Below are positions 22,601 to 34,908 of a stretch of 64,000 nucleotides of DNA, in pieces. The notes below the pieces were generated by a model that had not been told where the DNA came from, did no database searches, and worked only from the letters and a program-made list of their open reading frames with translations. The number at the start of each line of letters is the position of its first letter. Position 1 is the first letter of the stretch. The stretch spans positions 32,247 through 96,246 of the forward strand of contig JAKCPI010005101.1 in assembly GCA_023213315.1 (NCBI GenBank). The letters are read 5' to 3'. The stretch comes from Euborellia annulipes (Eukaryota; Arthropoda; Insecta; Dermaptera; Anisolabididae). The position numbers and the translations under genes are program-made.

Positions 22601-25600
22601 TATTGGCAAGAAACGAAATGGAACGAAGAAAAATATGGAACAGAACAAGGTGTGGAAGTATCTGGAGGAAAAGGAGACGACGGCCGCTCATATAGAAGAG
22701 TGTCAGGGGTGTGAGATGAAGATGGGAAGAGGAATGAAGAAAGCTGAAAAGAATTGACAGAACTCGGGTACAAACAAATGGAATCACTTCTCTCGAGTAA
22801 AGGCCCCAGTCTCTTGTTATCTTCTGAAACGTCGCCGATCAAATAAAGGAAAATCTGATAAAAATTGATCTAGTTTTTGTCTGATTTGATTTTTTCTGGC
22901 TGCTATTCGCTATCTTTATCAAATTAAACAGCCATTTTCTCCATTATCTTATAATTTTAAATTTTATTAACAAGTCTAAACCAACATATGAATAAATATC
23001 AAGGTAGGGTTGCGGGAGCAGAGACTGGCAGCCAGATTTCTTTCTTTAAATGTTTTTATTGGGCCGACGTTTCGGCCTCGACAGAGGCCATCTTCAGGCC
23101 CTCTCAAAATCAAAACTATGAGACTCATTCAGAGCATGGGTAGCTAGAGCCACCGTCTCTGTCTGAATGAGTCTCATAGTTTTGATTTTGAGGGGGTTGA
23201 AATTGTAGGGCTCCAATCAAACCATTTTAAAAGTTGGAATCCATCCACATATTCATATAAAAAACGGTGAATTTTAAAAGAGATTGCAACGAAACTCTTA
23301 ATTTTTACCAGAGCATCCTCAGACGAGTTGATGGAGTGGGGGGGGGGGGGGGGGGGCTGACACGCCAGCGCGGCCTGCCTATCCCTCATTGAAAGATCTC
23401 TCACCTGATGAGCATCATCACGCATAGCTGCCTAATGCAAATAATATATATTTACTTGACATTTATTGGGGTATGTGTTTTTTTATTATTAAAGTATCTT
23501 ATTGTTGTAATATTTACTTTCCATTGCTTTATTTTATGTAAAACTATGTATCAAGATTTTATTTGTGTTTATATATATATGTATACATTTTTAGCCCTGA
23601 AGATGGCCTCTATCGAGACCGAAACGTCGGCCCAATAAAAATATTTAAAGAAAGAAATCTGGCTGCCAGTCTCTGCTCCTGCAACCCTTCCTTGATACAA
23701 CTCAACAGCCACAACTACATTAATATGAATAAAATATATATATATATATACATTTATTACATATGACAACTTCTGATTGCCTCGAATGAATTTGGACCGA
23801 AACGTCGCGAATCTATGGCAATTTCATTGGTTTAGAGACACTCCTTCCTGGCTGCCATTGTTTATTAGTTATTTCTTATTTAAAAAAAAAGGCCACTGAC
23901 CATTAGCGTTTGAGGAGTGATTGCATTTTTATATTATATATAAAATAAAAATAAAAAAAAGAATTTATTTACCTTTGCGGCGTGGCATCGACAACTAAAG
24001 GGAATAATCGTTCATCTACATGTTGCCAACGTTCAGCACAGACCCATAGCCATTGCGGGGATACAATTTTAATTTGTTTCGAACGTTTTTGTGCAGCGTT
24101 TGCTTTTGCTGTCCCTAAACGGGCAGCGACTAAATGCGTTGTATTGTCAGTGATCTCTTGCGTGACATTTGCACCAAGCGATTGGGCTACGCGATACGCT
24201 CGGCTGTTCTTTAGAGCTGTGTGTGTTGGCACGAGGCCGCTTAAGACTAGATTGATCCCCCCCCAGGACTTTTCGTCGGACGTACGGAACTACCGATTTG
24301 ATATCAGGCTCGGGGGCATTTCTCTCTTTGCTCTCTTTAAAGAGCTCATAGAATGCACTATGAATTGTTTTTAATATATCACCTAAATATAAAAGATAGT
24401 CATCATCATCTATGTATAAATCACTTGTGTTTTCAGATTCCTTTGACGATTTCTCTTCTTCCTCTTCTTTTGTCTTTTTCTTTTCCTCTTTTTCTTCTTC
24501 TTTCTTTTCGTCTTGTTTTATATTTTCTTCTTTTGTTGTTGTTGTTGTTTCTTCTTCTTTTGTTGTTGTTTCTCCATCTTTTGTTGTTGTTGTTGCTTTT
24601 TCTTCTTCCTTTACTTCTTTGGTTTCTTCATCTTCTTTTGCTGTTGTTGTTGTTTCTGCTTCTTCTTTTTCTTCTTCTTTTGTTGTTGTTGTTGTTGTTT
24701 CTTCCTCTTCTCCTTCTTCTTTTATCGATTGCATCTTTTCATTTTCTTTGGCTGTTGACGTGCCACTTTCTTGTTCATTTGATTCTTCCAATTTTTGTTC
24801 ATCTACGCCATTTAAAGATTCTTCTTTAACGTTTTTTGTTTTTTCTTTATCCTCTTCTGGATTAGAAGAATTTTCTTTTTTCTGTTGTTTTTTCATTTTA
24901 TCTTTTTTTCTTTTTCCTATTAAAAAAAAAAATAAATAAATAATGATGAAGAATATGGCTGTTTAATTTTTATGGATAGCGGATGGCAGGCAGGGAAAAT
25001 AAAATCAGATTTTTTTTATTTGATTGTCGACGTTTCGGCCAGTCGCGTCCTTCCTCAGGACCTATGGTCAATATTATAATAAAATATCAGCAAAGACAAT
25101 CATTTCTTCTCTATACTTACAACAAATAAAGTATTTTGAACGAAAATTGAAATCGTGCATGGAATAATACCATTTCAACAGTTGACGAATTGAATGTATT
25201 CTTCGAGAGACAAATGCCTTCGAAGAAATGATTGTCTTTGCGGATAATTTATTAGAATTATTTATGTATTGATCATAGCTCCTGAGGAAGGACGCGACTA
25301 GTGTACGAAACGTCGACAATCAAATAAAAAAGGATTTATTTAAGGTTCAGGAAATCTCCAATGAGCAACGCAGCTAGTTGTTTTTTCAATTTTTATTTAT
25401 AAAGTGCCAGGGCCAACGTTTCGGTCGCATATAGGACCATCATCAGGGCTAAAATATAACAGACAAAATCAAACATAGATCACAAATTCTTTTTAGTTGC
25501 ACCATTACACAATTTGTATATGTATATTTACATAAACGAATTTACCAACATAAATATAATATCTCTAAGAAAGAAGAGTATATTGCCCTGTCTGCTCACA

Positions 25601-28600
25601 CACTTGAGACAGGACATATTTTTAACTTTGACGCGACCGAAATTTTGGCTTTTGAATCAATCAAGTTTAAGAGAGAGGTTCTTGAGAATATTTTTATATT
25701 TACAAATCAAACTGTTAATTTCAAGCAAGACTTTAATTCCACAATTCGGTCATATCGAAATTTCCTTTAGTAAATTAATATATTTTTTAATAGTAAAATG
25801 GTTAAATTAAATTGACCAAAAGATTAACACTTATATGCTAACTAATTTATATAATATTATAACAAATTGTGTAATGGTGCAACTAAAAAGAATTTGTGAT
25901 CTATGTTTGATTTTGTCTGTTATATTTTAGCCCTGATGATGGTCCTATATGTGACCGAAACGTTGACCCTGGCACTTTATAAATAAAAATTGAAAAAACA
26001 ACTAGCTGCATTGCTCATTGGAGATTTCCTGAACCTTAAATAAATGGTATTAACAGCTATACACCTCAATTAAAAAAGGATTTGATAGAAATTGATTTTA
26101 TTTATCCGCTATCCATATTAAATAAATAATTTTTTTTTTAGTTTGAATAAATACAAACCTGGATTTTTAAAATCATTTTCGTCTTTTTCATCGTTCTCTT
26201 GTTTTGTTAGTCCGGGCGGGGCATTGATATCTCCAGTATGTTTAAAAAAATGATACGGTTTAACATGAATTAGGTTTTTAGCGTAACTCCAAACGTCCTC
26301 TCTGTCGTCTATTATACACACCATGTTATCGCCACAAGGAAAAAGTGCTCTGGAAACAAATAAAAACAATAATTATTGAGAGGATTTTAACAAAAATCGG
26401 TAATCAAAAAATAAAAAGTTAAAGTGATGGAATCTCGCGAATGTTTTTAAACAGATCCGGAATTCATTGATCAAGGCAAACTATTTAGTCTCCGCCGATA
26501 TATTAGAATTCAAGATATACAACTTTATAAAAATGGGGAAATATTTATATACAGACAGACAGACCATGTCGCGAAAATCACTTTTTTGGATTCAGGGGAC
26601 CTCAAAACGTGAAGATCCATCAAAATCTCGACATCGAATTTTTGACATGAATCCAATACTTTCTCTCTATATATATTAACATATACAGAGGTAAGAGAAA
26701 GTAAAAAGAGCTTCAAGTCTTTGGGCAGCAGGCTGACGTTTCGGCCACTTGTCAGGCCGTCTTCAGAGCGAAGGAATTTGCTTCGCCTTAGTCTTGAGCT
26801 CAGCGTCGAGCTCTAAACAGCCCGTTGGCGAGAAGCTCTTTTTTTTGTAATATTCTCAAAACTTCTCAATTGATTTTTATCTTTTTCTCTACCAACAGTC
26901 CTGCGCCAGTCGCGCTCTTCCTCGGGACAGTATAAGTGTCAAATGTTATAGATGGTAATGACAAGATAGTCGGTTGACATTCTCAACAAACATTAACAAT
27001 GACAATTACCTCTGAGCTTGGGCACAGGAACCATAGAATTTTGTATGAAGCAAATATATTTTATTATTGACGAGTCCTGGTTTGATCACATGTGCACTTG
27101 CAATATGTGTATAATTCCCGATAACTGAAGATGGCCAAATAAATTTATTTATTTATTTAATCCTTTTCTTCCTAAAGACACAATTGCTGTGTATGGAAGC
27201 GTCACAAAAAAAATACAAAAATAATAGACAATATACATGCAAGGAAGGGTACATCTTTATTTTACGTCAAAATATTCACCAACACTATATAGGGGCTGTT
27301 TCAGGAGGTGGGTTTTAAGTCTTTTTTTGAAAATGATGACATTTGGAGATGATTTGATTTCACTTGGGAGAGCATTAAAAAGTCTTGGTCCCATCGAATT
27401 AGACGATTTTTCGCCCACCTTCAACCTAGATCTCGGACATCTCTTGTATTCTGCTGGTGAATATTCCTTCCTGAGTCAATGGAACTTCTCTTCTCATATG
27501 TCTTTGTACATATCTCCAATATGTACAGAGCAGGAACCGTGAGCACCCCTAATTTTCCAAAAGCACTCCTGCAGCTTTCTCTAGGTGCAGTGCTAGTTAT
27601 GCACCTAAGAATTCTCTTCTGGGCAATGAGAACTCTCTGAGCCGACGTGGACATTCCCCCCAAAGTGAAATCCCGTACCTGACCTCTGAGAAATAGTACG
27701 ACCTCATCTGGTGAGACTCCAGGAAGTTCTTCAAGTATCTCATCTGGTAGCAGACAGAATTAAGCCTCTTCACTAATCCATCGCAGTGATGCCCCCCATG
27801 CGAGATTTTCATCAACTGTTAGGCCCAACGAACACATACTGCCGACATTTTCTATTCTGCCGCCAAATACAGATCCATTGTCCAGTTTTTTGTATGAAAA
27901 CGGATATATTTTGTCTTGTTGTCGTTAAAGTGAAGACGATTTTGAGTGCACCAGGAAGTTAGTACATTTATTCAGGCCGAAACGTCTTATCCTGGGAGTT
28001 TTATTAACCTGGACAATCCCAATTTGGCTGATACCTCCAATTCTCCATTGTAATCACATCACAGCCACAATCTCAAAATTAACAATAACAATGTTGAAAG
28101 ACTTAACAATGATCTTAATATCATACAACGGCATGTGTTTAGTTGAAAGATTACTTGTACAAGTAACCTTTCAACTAAACCTATTACTTGGCTGACTCCT
28201 TTCCACGAAACAATAATTACTATTCACAGCCAGTATAATAATTAATTAAAAATCTTTGGTTTTTAGATTACGGCCAATTCGGAGTAGGACTTGTTGAAAG
28301 GTGAAAAAAAGGCTGTATCCATGTTTGGGTGTGTATTATAATATGTGGCTGTGTGATGTGGCCGAAATATTTCTAGAAATTTTGTAAATTTGGAAATAAA
28401 AAGTGCGAAAGAAAAATAAGATTTATCTTTTATCTTTTATTTCAATTGATTAATAATTATTTTCGCCAAAATTTTTAAATTTTCCATAACATTTTAGTTA
28501 AGTGATGAAGATAGGGGCAGCCTGGTATTCATCCTTCTCATAACATTTTATTTATCCTTCGAAATTGACAATTGATGGACCGACATGTCTCTCTTTTGTG

Positions 28601-31600
28601 TTCCAGACAGATTTTGTTACTGAAGAAAGGAAAAGGATTTTTCGAAACATGTCTAAATTAATAAAGGGTCAGTTTTAAACAAAAATATTCTTCTTAGGGG
28701 GTTCAGGAGGTAGAAGTTACGCATGTTTTTCCCGAGAAGAGGGCGTTGTGTGTCTTCAAAAGTAAGCCAAAAAACAACACCAATTACGAAAATTTGCCAA
28801 GAGATGTCACCATGGTAGCTAATCATTTAATGCATTTGGTTGATTTCCATTGATCTTTTAATAATAAACACTTTATAAATGTTATTATATATTATGTAAC
28901 TTTTATAAAAGCATAAAAATTTATAAATATAGGCCAGATATGGGCTAATTCTATATCGGCTGTTAGAGTAGCCTGCCATCTTGTGCAAGAGTGATTAACT
29001 ATTTGACAGATAAATTTTAAATATATCTACCAATCTTATTTTAAAAATTTCTTAATTAATATGTGATTAATAATAACAATAAATTCGTTTTTAAATTTAA
29101 AGATTATTGGGACAGATTGTTTTTTTGTATTTGCTTGATAACAAAAAAATTAATTACGATAATTTTTTAATAAGTCATTAAACAAATTATAGCTCGATGT
29201 CCCAATAATCTCTTATGAATTTAATTCATTTAAAAAAAACCGCATTGAAAAATTCCTTATAATAATCTAGTTTTTTTTTTAAGTACGTTTAGACCCGTCG
29301 CTCCTGAACCCCCTTAATAGAGAATAACTTTAACAATTCTAATTGAAGTGACAATTAACATTTACAAATTAAAAAAAAAAAACTTACTTTAAATTTGCTG
29401 TTTTTGTATTGGAATCAAAACACTCGTCGCGTGAAAGGATCCTATGAGAAAAGAATTTGCCATCCTGGTCAAGGAGATTAGCAATTGCATGTGCATAATT
29501 GCGAGCGCCGAACGTACAGATGTGCAATTCATAAAATTCACTCATCTGATTGAGAAATTCGATTGTTCCTGGACGAAGTCTCGTGTGGTACCAGGGCGAA
29601 GCCTCTCCATACAGTTGGAAGTGATAAACATTCTAAAATATATATTCTTCTTATATCATACTACTGTATATAATATAGAGTAAGAGAAACAAAATTGTTT
29701 ACTTTTTTTAATAAACTTAATCGAAGGAACAGGATGTATTCGCCGCTCGTGGATTTAGGTGAGTAAATTTTGGTATATATATATATATGAAATATATATA
29801 ATTTTTTAATAAAATTACAGTTTTCAATTATAATTTTATTTTATTTCATCTTTTCTTGGCCAACGGACGCGTATTACGTTTCGACTCTCTTATTGAGTCA
29901 TCCTCAGGGCCTACAATAATAAATACAAGAATGATTATCTTTTGTCATGTTCAAGTCCATTATGTAAATTTACAATTTATACTTATTCAAAATCGAGATG
30001 ATTTTTTGTTATTTTTTATTTTAAAAATATGTTAATGAATATAATTTTAATTCAATTATAAGTGTTTCTTATTATTATCAATATTTATTAATCAATTAAT
30101 TCTTTAAAAACATTATTTACCTCAAAAAGTTGATAGGTTCTCCTTATTTTTAATTTTCAATTTATAATTATACAAACAATAAATCAGTGTATTTTTTATA
30201 TTTATATATTAGGCCTTCTTCCCGATATATATTAATATTTTTATTAATTTTTATTTAATTAACACACTTAAAACCGAATAGAAACAATCGAACATTTGGT
30301 CTCTATTCGGTTTTAAGTATAATAATTGAATTAAAATTATATTCATTAACATTTTTGGGGGGGCCGGGGGGGGGAGGAGGAGGGGAACCCGAAATAGTTA
30401 TCAAATCGGCAAGTGTTTGTGTTTTCTTTTTTCGTTTTCTAAAATTAAGATTTTTTAAATTAAAATAATTTTAATCAAATTATTATTTTGTAAATTGAGA
30501 TTATTTGTATTTATAGGGAAGATAGGGAAATTGATAAAATATAAATATTATTATAAATTAATTGAATAAATTGTATGTGGGACAAATATGGAAAATGGAA
30601 ATTGATTAGAAAGGGATTTTTAAAATAAAAAATAACAAAAAATCATCTCGATTTTGAATAAGTATAAATTGTAAATTTACATAATGGACTTGAACATGAC
30701 AAAAGATAATCATTCTTGTATTTATTATTGTAGGCCCTGAGGATGACTCAATAAGAGAGTCGAAACGTAATACGCGTCCGTTGGCCAAGAAAAGATGAAA
30801 TAAAATAAAATTATAATTGAAAACTGTAATTTTATTAAAAAATTATATATATTTCATATATATATACCAAAATTTACTCACCTAAATCCACGAGCGGCGA
30901 ATACATCCTGTTCCTTCGATTAAGTTTATTAAAATGGACAAAAATCGCCATGGATTCTCAAATTCAAAATTTGTTTACCTCTAAATCGGGCGGGATGTCG
31001 TCATTTGTTGTATGTATCAGTGTTTGATCCAAGTCAACGAGCAAAACTAATTTCTTTAATTGAATTAGACGTTCCTTGTCGACTTTGCCCAAAGTTATGG
31101 CTTGCTATAAAAGATAAATTCATTGAAACGAATTAAATTCTGATCATTTAAAAGATATATATATAAATAAATAAATAGAAGTATGGTGGCTGTGAATCTA
31201 GTTGATTGGAGAAAGGGCAGGTTCAGCCAAATAAAAAGCTTTTATTTATTTATTTATTTCCTTAATCACCCAACAGCCTAAGCCAATTATAGGGTGGTGT
31301 ACAAACAAATGTATTACAACAACATTCAACCCAACTATTCCATTCATTCGATTTCAAAATTTCAATACTCTAATTAAGAGAGACAGGCTTATGAGGGACC
31401 AGATCCTTGAGTACCCTTGGTGGTTCGAAGAAGAGGTCAATCTCCGAATAGGTGTGATTATATAACTCACACATTCTATAAATGTGGGGATCTTGTAAAA
31501 AATGTATTTTGAGAATGTGGGAGATAGAACAGATCACAGCTCCGAGTGGTCCTCAAAGGGATATGGAAGTTGATAAGGGATAGGGAATTAGGATCATCGA

Positions 31601-34600
31601 CAATCCCACGTACAAGCCTTGAAAGATGTAAAATATGCATGGCTTCCCTTCGCTCCCCAAGACAACTAAGACCATATTCCCCCAGGAGAGAAAGATAATC
31701 GAAAGAGTCATCAGCAGGATAATGTCCATGCTGTTTATAAAAGAGGGAAAATTTTCTATTGACTCGTTCGATTTTATTGACATGGACCTGATGTATCGGA
31801 CTCCAGACCACAGCGCAATATTCGAGTTTGGAGACAACATATGCGCGATACAACACGATGATGGTATACAATTGGGAAAAATCCCGGGTGTTTCTGATTA
31901 TGAAACCAAGCATCCATCCTGTGTGCATCGCTACACATGCCGTCAATATGAGATGCAAAAGTTAATCGTGAATCGAATACCACGCCGAGATCGCGAGCCT
32001 TTATATGCTTATCGATCCCGGGGACGTTTCAAGACAAATTTATTATCTCATCATCAGTCCGACTAAAAATGTACATACAAAAATAATTAATTTTCGATAT
32101 CTAATAATAGTTATAAAAAACAGAAAAAGCTTACATCGAACCAACTTTATGCAACATTTCGATGTAAGCTTTTTCGCCACAATGTGTTTTTTATAACTAT
32201 TATTAGATATCGAAAATTAATTATTTTTAACTAAAGTTGCGTGGAAAGGAGTCAGCCAAGGAAAATAAAAAATCAATTTATTCTGTCGACGTTTCGAGCG
32301 CCCGTCGCGCTCTTCTTCGGGACAGTATAAGTGTCAATGGTAATGACAAGATAGTCGGTTGACATTATTAGATAATCTCAACAAACATTAACAATCTATC
32401 TGTTGAAAGATTCATTGTACAAGTAACCTTTTAACTAAACACATGCCGTTATATGATATTAAAATTATTGTTCGGGGCTTGGAGTAGTTGGTAGCGTGTC
32501 TACCTTCTATACCGAACGTCGCGGGTTCGAACCCCAGGCAGTCCGATAATTTTATTTAAGGCATTTGGATACCAAATGACTTAAATAAAAATGCCTGGAC
32601 CCCCAATATGTATAATAATCATTAACGGATATCGTTTAAAGTCTTAAATGGATTAAGTTGCCGAAAAGACTTGTGTGAATGAGTGTGTGAATGTGAGTGT
32701 GAATGAGAAAAAAGTGTGAATGTTTAAAAAAAAATAAATTAATAAATCTTTCAACAGATAGATTGTTAATGTTTGTTGAGATTATCTAATAATGTCAACC
32801 GACTATCTTGTCATTACCATTGACACTTATACTGTCCCGAAGAAGAGCGCGACGGGCGCTCGAAACGTCGACAGAATAAATTGATTTTTTTTATTTTCCT
32901 TGGCTGACTCCTTTCCACGCAACTTTAGTTAATACTCACAGCCAGTATAATAATTAATTATTTTTGTGTGAGCATTTTTAGTCGGACTGATGATGAGATA
33001 ATAAATTTGTCTTGAAACGTCTCCGGGATCGATAAGCATATAAAGGCTTTTTATTTGGCTGAACCTGCCCTTTCTCCAATCAAATAAATATAAATAATTG
33101 GGAAGATAAGGAGAATCAAACGAGTCCCTTCTTCTCTCCCACCACTTCAATTTATTGCCAATATATGTATATATATATATACATGTCAAAAAAAAACGAC
33201 CAGGCACGAAGCGCAGACTTGGTCTCTCAAAAATTTCATATTTGCGCTGAGGGACCGAAATATTTGTAATAAAATGAAGTGCTGGGAGAGAGATTCTCGT
33301 TTGATTCTTTTTTTCCCTCCCAAACTGCGATTACACAGCTCTACACAAATAATTTTCTTAAAATGACTAAGGGAAAGGGATAATGGGGGGGGGGGGTTGT
33401 CAAAGCACCTCCCCCTTATCGGACCTGATAGATATTTTGGGATGGAGAAATTACAAGTCTTGAACACTAGAATGCCTCTCTGCATAAATATAGGGAAACA
33501 GTAAAGTCAAATTTTGAGTAGCTTTTTTTCCGTCATCTGTCTTAATGAATAGCCATAAAAAATTAATAAAATCGTCCATCAGTTTAATAAAGAAATAAAT
33601 GTCTGGCATTTCCAGATTATAGATGGATAATTATGGGCAGGAGCAGCCAATAAATAGACTCTGTATGCAGATTCAATCACGGAGACGTTTCGGTTCCTTT
33701 TATTTAAGAACCATCTTCAGCCCTTGAGGGCACGATCAATCATACTGACAGTTTTTGAGCTAGATTGGCGTTTTGACTGAACGTGTATGGGCAAGACTGA
33801 AGACTGATGGCGTTTTCTTTGTGTTTGATTATTTTTTCTTAGTGGCAGGGAACAAAGTTAGTTTAGTCCTAAGAAGAAAAATTAGTTGCGCTGTCCGTAC
33901 AGTCCGATATGAGCTAAAAGAACTTTATTCTGACTGGTAGTCTGAATGCTACGTGTAAAATTATACTTGAATGAAGATAAATACTGACGGTTGGACTGAT
34001 TCAGTCAGACTGACAGTATGATTGATCGTGTCAGGGCCCCTTTAGATTGAAATACAAATGCACAGAGTTAGTCAATGTTATCTTTGTTGTTTCGTCATAA
34101 AAATGTTACACATGTATATTCCAGGTCAAAATATTCGATGGTCCCACTGGTGAGTGGGACATTGATATAACATACTCACCAGTGGGACTATCGTAAAATA
34201 TTTTTGACCTGGAATATACATGTGTAACATTTTTATGACGAAACAACAAAGGTAACATTGACTAACTCTGTGCATTTGTATTTCAATCTAAGAACTGAAG
34301 ATGGTTCTTAAATAAAAGGAACCGAAACGTCTCCGGTGATTGAATCTGCATACAGAGTCTATTTATTGGCTGCTCCTGTCCATATTTATCCATCTATACA
34401 TCTCACAGCCACTACTTCGAACATATTTCCAGATTATTTTTATTTTAACAAAGCTACATCTCTATTTGTTAAATTATCAGGAGACAGAGGAGGCACTAAT
34501 AAAAGACCCGGAACCATTCTCTGTTCTTTCTAAATACAAATTAGGCTGAACTTTACAACCAGGAGGAGATTTGGGCTTGATCTTTCGCATGTGATTTAAA

Positions 34601-34874
34601 TTCTTCTTATATTAGAAAAAAATTAAAAGAACTCTCGGCTTCGGTCCTAAACCATTCAGTTCGAAGCCGTTTATTAAAAAAAAAAAAAATTTGCGAGGCT
34701 TATTTATCTCCCTGGTTGGAAAGTTTTATCATAAATTGAAAATAGAATTTTGCATATCCAATATATATACACTGTTTATGTATATATATATATAAGAGGT
34801 GATTTGTATTAAGATAAATATAATGACGGGTTTTATATAGAAATAAATTAGTTTATTATGAAGTCATGATCTTG

Positions 34875-34908
<34 letters not shown>

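Larger units (their letters stand above)
31187..33084. repeat. Inverted-repeat hammerhead-like element (P8) with nested insertions
   Basis: Motifs 32022-32057 (minus) and 32986-33022 (plus): CTGATGA core, GAAACGTCTCC. TGGCTG (31187-31192) and CAGCCA (31224-31229) mark the far end of the minus arm. The minus arm is split by a LINE (31237-31994). The centre contains a hairpin (about 32078-32225) and the whole of P9. Confidence 0.82.

Noticed and set aside
22372..22842. 156-residue minus-strand open frame
   Set aside because: Ser/Phe/Leu-rich complement of a GA-rich strand; ends in a hammerhead-type repeat; no domain.
24353..24939. Plus-strand Ser/Phe/Val/Leu-rich open frames
   Set aside because: Shadows of the CTDP1 Lys/Glu/Thr linker on the minus strand.
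31635..32066. 143-residue plus-strand open frame
   Set aside because: Antisense of the LINE reverse transcriptase remnant.
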